DNA of 64,000 nucleotides from an uncultured Bacteroidales bacterium (GTDB taxonomy: Bacteria > Bacteroidota > Bacteroidia > Bacteroidales > Bacteroidaceae), in assembly GCA_902787575.1 (NCBI GenBank), contig CADAGX010000007.1, forward strand, positions 62,001 to 126,000, read 5' to 3'. Of the stretch, positions 60,306 through 64,000 are shown one piece after another. The notes under the pieces were generated by a model. It had not been told where the DNA came from, ran no database searches, and saw only the letters and a list, made by a program, of their open reading frames with translations. Positions within the stretch are counted from its first letter, which is position 1. Each line of letters opens with the position of its first letter. A program made the position numbers and the translations under genes.

Positions 60306-61721
60306 ATGGCAGATTCACCACAGATATTGTGGAAACGTTGCCAAGGGTTATTCCGCAGCAATGTGAACGATCAGCAGTACAAGACATGGTTCTTGCCGCT
60401 GAAGTTCAAGTCCTTCGACGAAGAGGCGAAGGTGCTGACGGTTTATATACCTTCGCAATTCTTCTTCGAATATCTGGAGGAGAACTACCGCAAGCTGGTG
60501 CATCTTGTCATCATGCGCGTCTTTGGAGCAGGCACACGCATTGACTATCAGGTGGAAGTGGTGAGTCAGGAGACTGTGACGCTGGAGAGCGACACGCTGA
60601 CGGCCGAGGAAGCACGTCCCGCCACACGTCCCGCCAACAAAGGGCCGCATATGCTGCAGGCCGTCGGACAAGCACAGGATCTCGACTCACAGCTTAACCC
60701 GAAGCAGAACTTCGAGAACTTTATCGAAGGCGACAGCAACAAGCTGCCACGCAGCGTCGGTCAGGCCATTGCACAGAATCCCAACCAGCAAGCCTTCAAC
60801 CCCCTCTTCATCTACGGCCCCAGCGGCGTGGGCAAGACACATCTGGTGAACGCCATCGGACAGCGCGTGAAAGAACTGCACCCCGAGAAACGCGTCCTCT
60901 ACTTGAGCGCCAACCTCTTTGAAGTACAGTTTACCGACTCGCGACGCTTCAACACGTTCAACGACTTCATGCACTTCTATCAGAGCATAGACGTGCTTAT
61001 CATGGACGACATACAGGAGTTGATGGGCGAGACGAAGAGCAAGACACAGTACGCCTTCTTCCACATCTTCAACCACCTGCGGCAGAACGGCCGGCAGATA
61101 ATACTGACGAGCGACCGCCCGCCAGTGGCACTGCAAGGCATGGAGGAGCGACTGCTCACCCGCTTCAAGTGCGGCTTGCTGGCAGAATTGGAACGCCCCG
61201 AGGAGAAACTGCGCCGCGACATTCTGCAAAGCAAGATTCGACACGACGGACTCAACATTCCGCAGGACGTCATCAACTACATCTCATCGAACGTGTCCGA
61301 CAGCGTGCGCGAACTGGAAGGTGTGGTACACAGCCTGCTCGCATACTCGGTGGTTTACAACCGCAACGTAGACATGGAGCTGGCACAGAAAGTACTGAAG
61401 CACAGCATCCGCGCCGAACGCGCTAAGCACATCACGATGGACCAAATCATCGAGACAGCGTGCGAGCACTACAACATCCGGCAGGAAGACGTTTACGGCA
61501 AGAGCCGAAAGGCCAACATCGTGCTGGTGCGGCAAGTGAGCATGTATCTGGCGCAGCACTACACGAAGCTCACCACCTGTAAGATTGGCACGCTGGTTGG
61601 TAACCGCAACCACGCAACCGTCATCCACAGCGTCAAGACAATCGAGAACCGACTGAAGTTCGACAAAGAGTTCAAGAAGAGCCTCGACGAATTAGAAAAC
61701 AAGATAAAGAACAAGCCATGA
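60306..61721 (+). CDS. dnaA: Chromosomal replication initiator protein
   Basis: A 471-residue AAA+ protein that binds DnaA boxes and opens the origin. The N-terminal domain I (LWKRCQGLFRSNVNDQQYKTWF) is followed by a linker, the AAA+ core with Walker A YGPSGVGKTHL (near 170-180) and Walker B LIMDDIQEL, and the C-terminal box-binding domain with the signature VGNRNHATVIHSVKTI (near 430). Length is normal. The last bases overlap the nitroreductase start (ATGA). Confidence 0.96.
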   Translation: MADSPQILWKRCQGLFRSNVNDQQYKTWFLPLKFKSFDEEAKVLTVYIPSQFFFEYLEENYRKLVHLVIMRVFGAGTRIDYQVEVVSQETVTLESDTLTAEEARPATRPANKGPHMLQAVGQAQDLDSQLNPKQNFENFIEGDSNKLPRSVGQAIAQNPNQQAFNPLFIYGPSGVGKTHLVNAIGQRVKELHPEKRVLYLSANLFEVQFTDSRRFNTFNDFMHFYQSIDVLIMDDIQELMGETKSKTQYAFFHIFNHLRQNGRQIILTSDRPPVALQGMEERLLTRFKCGLLAELERPEEKLRRDILQSKIRHDGLNIPQDVINYISSNVSDSVRELEGVVHSLLAYSVVYNRNVDMELAQKVLKHSIRAERAKHITMDQIIETACEHYNIRQEDVYGKSRKANIVLVRQVSMYLAQHYTKLTTCKIGTLVGNRNHATVIHSVKTIENRLKFDKEFKKSLDELENKIKNKP

Positions 61722-62956
61722 ACATCAAGACACGGAGAACGATTCGCAAATACACTCAGCAGCCCATTCCCGATGAGCTGCTGAATCAGTTATTGGAAGA
61801 TGCCGCCAGAACCCAGACAATGGGCAACCTGCAACTCTACAGCGTGGTGGTGACACGAGACGAGGAAAAGAAGCAGAAACTCGCTTCGCTCCACTTCAAC
61901 CAGCCCTGTGCCACAGGTGCTGCTGTGCTGCTCACCGTCTGTGCCGACTTCCGCCGCACCACCGACTGGTGCAACCAACGCGAAGCCACTCCGGGCTACG
62001 ACAATATGTTCGGCTTCCTCAACGCTGCCACTGATGCCCTACTCTACACGCAGACGCTCTGCAATCTGGCCGAAGAGGAAGGTTTGGGCGTTTGCTATCT
62101 GGGCACCACCATCTATCAGCCGCAAGACATCATCGAGGCACTTGGCCTGCCGCAACTCGTCTTCCCCGTAGCCACGCTCACCATGGGCTGGCCTGCCGAG
62201 AAACCGGCACAGACAGAACGCCTGCCGCTGGAAGCCTTCGTACACCAAGAAACGTACCAGCCATACACGGCCGAGCGCATCGACACGCTCTACAAGGCAA
62301 AAGAGAAGGCACGCCAAAACCAGAAATTCGTCAAGGAAAACAACAAGAGCACACTGGCACAAGTGTTTGCCGACGTGCGCTACACGAAGAAAGAGTTCGA
62401 GGCACTGTCGCAAAACATGCTTTGCACGCTGCTCCAACAAGGCTTCCTCAAGACAGCCGACCTGGCAAGTCCCATCACGCCCATGATAGAGACGCGTCCC
62501 GAAGTGCTCGACTGCGACGTGGTACGCTTCCAGAATCAGAAAGAGAAGTGGGTGGCTTTCGTGGGACTCATGGACAATCAGCCCTACGAAATCTTCACCG
62601 GCCTGATGGACGACGAGGAAGGCATCTCGCTGCCCAAGAGCGTGGTGCGCGGACGCATCATCAAGCACATCGACCGCGAAGGCCGCAAGCGCTACGACTT
62701 CCAGTTCGAGAACAAACGCGGCTACAAGACTACCGTCGAGGGACTGAGCGAGAAGTTCAACCCCGAATACTGGAACTACGCCAAACTCATCAGCGGCGTG
62801 CTGCGCTATCGTATGCCGCTCGACCATGTCATCCGGCTTGTCGGCTCGCTCGAGTTGGACAGCGACAGCATTAACTCGTGGAAGACCGGCGTGGCTCGCG
62901 CGCTGAAGAAATACATCCCTGGCGCTGCACCCGAAGAGGAAGAAACCAGCAACTGA
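61718..62956 (+). CDS. Nitroreductase fused to a ribonucleotide-reductase C-terminal segment
   Basis: A 412-residue protein in two parts. Residues 1 to about 244 are an FMN-dependent nitroreductase: RRTIRKYTQQPIPDELL, LEDAARTQTMGNLQLYSVVV and GVCYLGTTIYQP are flavin-site motifs, and the part ends in the usual LLQQGFL. Residues about 250-401 look like the C-terminal part of the B12-dependent (class II) ribonucleotide reductase of Bacteroidetes: PEVLDCDVVRFQNQKEKWVAFVGL, RYDFQFENKRGYKTT, GLSEKFNPEYWNYAKLISG and SINSWKTGVARALKKYI. The reductase core and its terminal Cys pair are absent. The gene overlaps dnaA and folB by four and one bases, so it is co-transcribed with them. The frame is intact, so it may be functional. 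Confidence 0.75.
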   Translation: MNIKTRRTIRKYTQQPIPDELLNQLLEDAARTQTMGNLQLYSVVVTRDEEKKQKLASLHFNQPCATGAAVLLTVCADFRRTTDWCNQREATPGYDNMFGFLNAATDALLYTQTLCNLAEEEGLGVCYLGTTIYQPQDIIEALGLPQLVFPVATLTMGWPAEKPAQTERLPLEAFVHQETYQPYTAERIDTLYKAKEKARQNQKFVKENNKSTLAQVFADVRYTKKEFEALSQNMLCTLLQQGFLKTADLASPITPMIETRPEVLDCDVVRFQNQKEKWVAFVGLMDNQPYEIFTGLMDDEEGISLPKSVVRGRIIKHIDREGRKRYDFQFENKRGYKTTVEGLSEKFNPEYWNYAKLISGVLRYRMPLDHVIRLVGSLELDSDSINSWKTGVARALKKYIPGAAPEEEETSN

Positions 62957-63321
62957 TGACTTACGAAATCCACATCGACCACTTGCGGCTCCATGCCTTT
63001 CACGGCGTGCAGCCGCAGGAACGGACGGTGGGTGCCGACTTTTTCGTCACCCTCCGCCTCCTTGTAGATGCCGACGAAAGCACTTTCACTCAAGACGACT
63101 TGTGCGGGACCGTCAGCTATGCCGACATTGCAGCGGCCGTCCGCAACGAGATGCAGACGCCCAGCCTGCTGCTGGAGCACGCAGCACACCGCATTGCCAG
63201 CCGTCTCCTCACGGACTTCCCTCGCCTCATCACTGTAGAGATTCTGCTCGAGAAACAGAATCCGCCCATCGGCTTGCAAGCCGAAGGCATTGGTGTGAAG
63301 TTGTCGCTCACTCGCCAGTAA
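62956..63321 (+). CDS. folB: Dihydroneopterin aldolase
   Basis: A 121-residue enzyme of folate synthesis that splits dihydroneopterin to hydroxymethyl-dihydropterin. The start at 62956 fits the family N-terminus ITYEIHIDHLRLHAFHGV-type, with the active-site region LHAFHGVQPQERTVG, the conserved SYADI and the substrate Glu in LLEHAAHRIA. Its ATG overlaps the previous stop (TGATG), so translation is coupled. The gene is the last of the dnaA transcript; leuB has its own promoter after 108 bases. Confidence 0.92.
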   Translation: MTYEIHIDHLRLHAFHGVQPQERTVGADFFVTLRLLVDADESTFTQDDLCGTVSYADIAAAVRNEMQTPSLLLEHAAHRIASRLLTDFPRLITVEILLEKQNPPIGLQAEGIGVKLSLTRQ

Positions 63322-63366
63322 GCCGACGCATTCCTACTCTTCCATTCATTTATTCGTGGTTGCCGC

Positions 63367-63397
63367 ATTGGAAATCACATTTTTCTTTGTACCTTTG
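63367..63397 (+). promoter_or_regulatory. Promoter of leuB
   Basis: ATTG at 63367-63370 and TACCTTTG at 63390-63397 with 19 bases between, about 30 bases before the ATG at 63430. Confidence 0.7.
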
Positions 63398-63429
63398 TCG
63401 CGGGAAAAATATATAATGATATAGCGGAT

Positions 63430-64000
63430 ATGAAACTGAAGATAGCAGTATTGGCCGGCGACGGCATCGGCCCCGAGATTATGGAGCAGGGCGTGGCAGT
63501 ATTGAGCGCTGTAGCACGCAAGTTCGGACACGAGGTGACGTACAAAGAAGCGCTGTGCGGTGCACATGCCATCGACGAAGTGGGCGACCCGTTCCCCGAA
63601 GAAACCTTCCAGACGTGCAAGGAGGCAGACGCGGTGCTCTTTGCCAGTGTGGGCGACCCGAAGTTCGACAACGACCCGACGGCAAAGGTACGCCCAGAGC
63701 AGGGCTTGCTGGCCATGCGAAAGAAGCTGGGACTCTATGCCAACATACGACCGGTGGAAACCTTCGACTGCCTGATTCACAAGTCGCCGCTCAAGGACGA
63801 GTTGGTGCGCGGTGCCGACTTCATCTGCATCCGCGAACTGACTGGCGGCATGTACTTCGGCGAGAAGAAAGAGGGCACCGACGAAGCCTACGACACGAAC
63901 TTCTACTCGCGCCCCGAGGTGGAGCGCATCCTGCGCGTGGCCTACCAGTACGCGCGCCAGCGCCGCCACCATCTGACGGTGGTAGACAAAGCCAACGTGC
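63430..64000 (+). CDS. leuB: 3-isopropylmalate dehydrogenase, N-terminal part (cut by window end)
   Basis: The first 190 codons of LeuB run off the right edge. The enzyme oxidises 3-isopropylmalate in leucine synthesis. The start [21 protein letters not shown] is the family opening. [11 protein letters not shown], the substrate-site [11 protein letters not shown] and [13 protein letters not shown] follow in the normal order. The rest of the protein, including the catalytic Asp residues, lies outside. The gene has its own promoter and may continue into other leucine genes that cannot be seen. Confidence 0.95.
   Translation, partial: MKLKIAVLAGDGIGPEIMEQGVAVLSAVARKFGHEVTYKEALCGAHAIDEVGDPFPEETFQTCKEADAVLFASVGDPKFDNDPTAKVRPEQGLLAMRKKLGLYANIRPVETFDCLIHKSPLKDELVRGADFICIRELTGGMYFGEKKEGTDEAYDTNFYSRPEVERILRVAYQYARQRRHHLTVVDKANV

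Overview
The window is a chromosome segment from a member of the Bacteroidales, most likely Prevotellaceae. The evidence is the fused LpxC-FabZ enzyme, tandem SusC/SusD pairs, fasciclin-domain lipoproteins, a truncated Prevotella-style C-terminal tail on a secreted protein, a lack of Shine-Dalgarno-like leaders, and many promoters of the Bacteroidetes type (TAnnTTTG about 20 bases after an NTTG element). The genus is inferred from style, not from a marker gene.

Layout. 1-2400: the start of a leftward gene, a small outer-membrane beta-barrel protein, a long AT-rich inverted-repeat structure and a LuxR-type regulator. 2511-4619: a two-FAS1-domain lipoprotein. 4730-16620: one long rightward run from a single strong promoter: purM, a small membrane protein, prfA, a DUF4153 membrane protein, pyrF, lpxD, lpxC-fabZ, lpxA, a pRiA4b ORF-3-like protein, miaA and a Pif1-like helicase with a TPR tail. 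It mixes nucleotide synthesis, translation and lipid A synthesis. 17038-33866: a 17-kb single-direction block, FAS1-SusC-SusD-FAS1-SusC-SusD, closed by a strong terminator, with no sugar-cleaving enzyme or local regulator inside it.

34283-48941: accessory and housekeeping genes: a leftward GH2 beta-galactosidase, a DUF6057 membrane protein, a PD40/CxxCH lipoprotein, comF, a Tat-type GH20-like protein, gdhA, a serine beta-lactamase-like hydrolase, a GIY-YIG/DUF4357 protein and a second FAS1 lipoprotein that is a paralogue of the one at 2511. 48942-49748: repeats, a tRNA-Arg(CCG) and a broken copy of its 3' half. 49749-57824: asnA, a TonB-dependent receptor and a 1560-residue secreted metallophosphoesterase with four LamG-like and two BACON-like domains. 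58297-64000: amidase, MCE protein, dnaA, a nitroreductase fused to what looks like the tail of a B12-dependent ribonucleotide reductase, folB and the start of leuB.

The most unusual signals are: (1) a 22-bp tandem repeat made of two alternating palindromes, at five places, one of them inside a lipoprotein gene; (2) the FAS1-SusC/D block with two matching stand-alone FAS1 lipoproteins; (3) the nitroreductase/ribonucleotide-reductase-tail fusion beside dnaA; (4) a MITE-like 294-bp element with 36-bp perfect inverted ends; (5) small hairpin repeats with a compensatory base change; (6) the duplicated tRNA-Arg 3' half; (7) a 77-bp promoter duplication before the amidase gene. No CRISPR array, transposase, integrase or prophage gene was seen.
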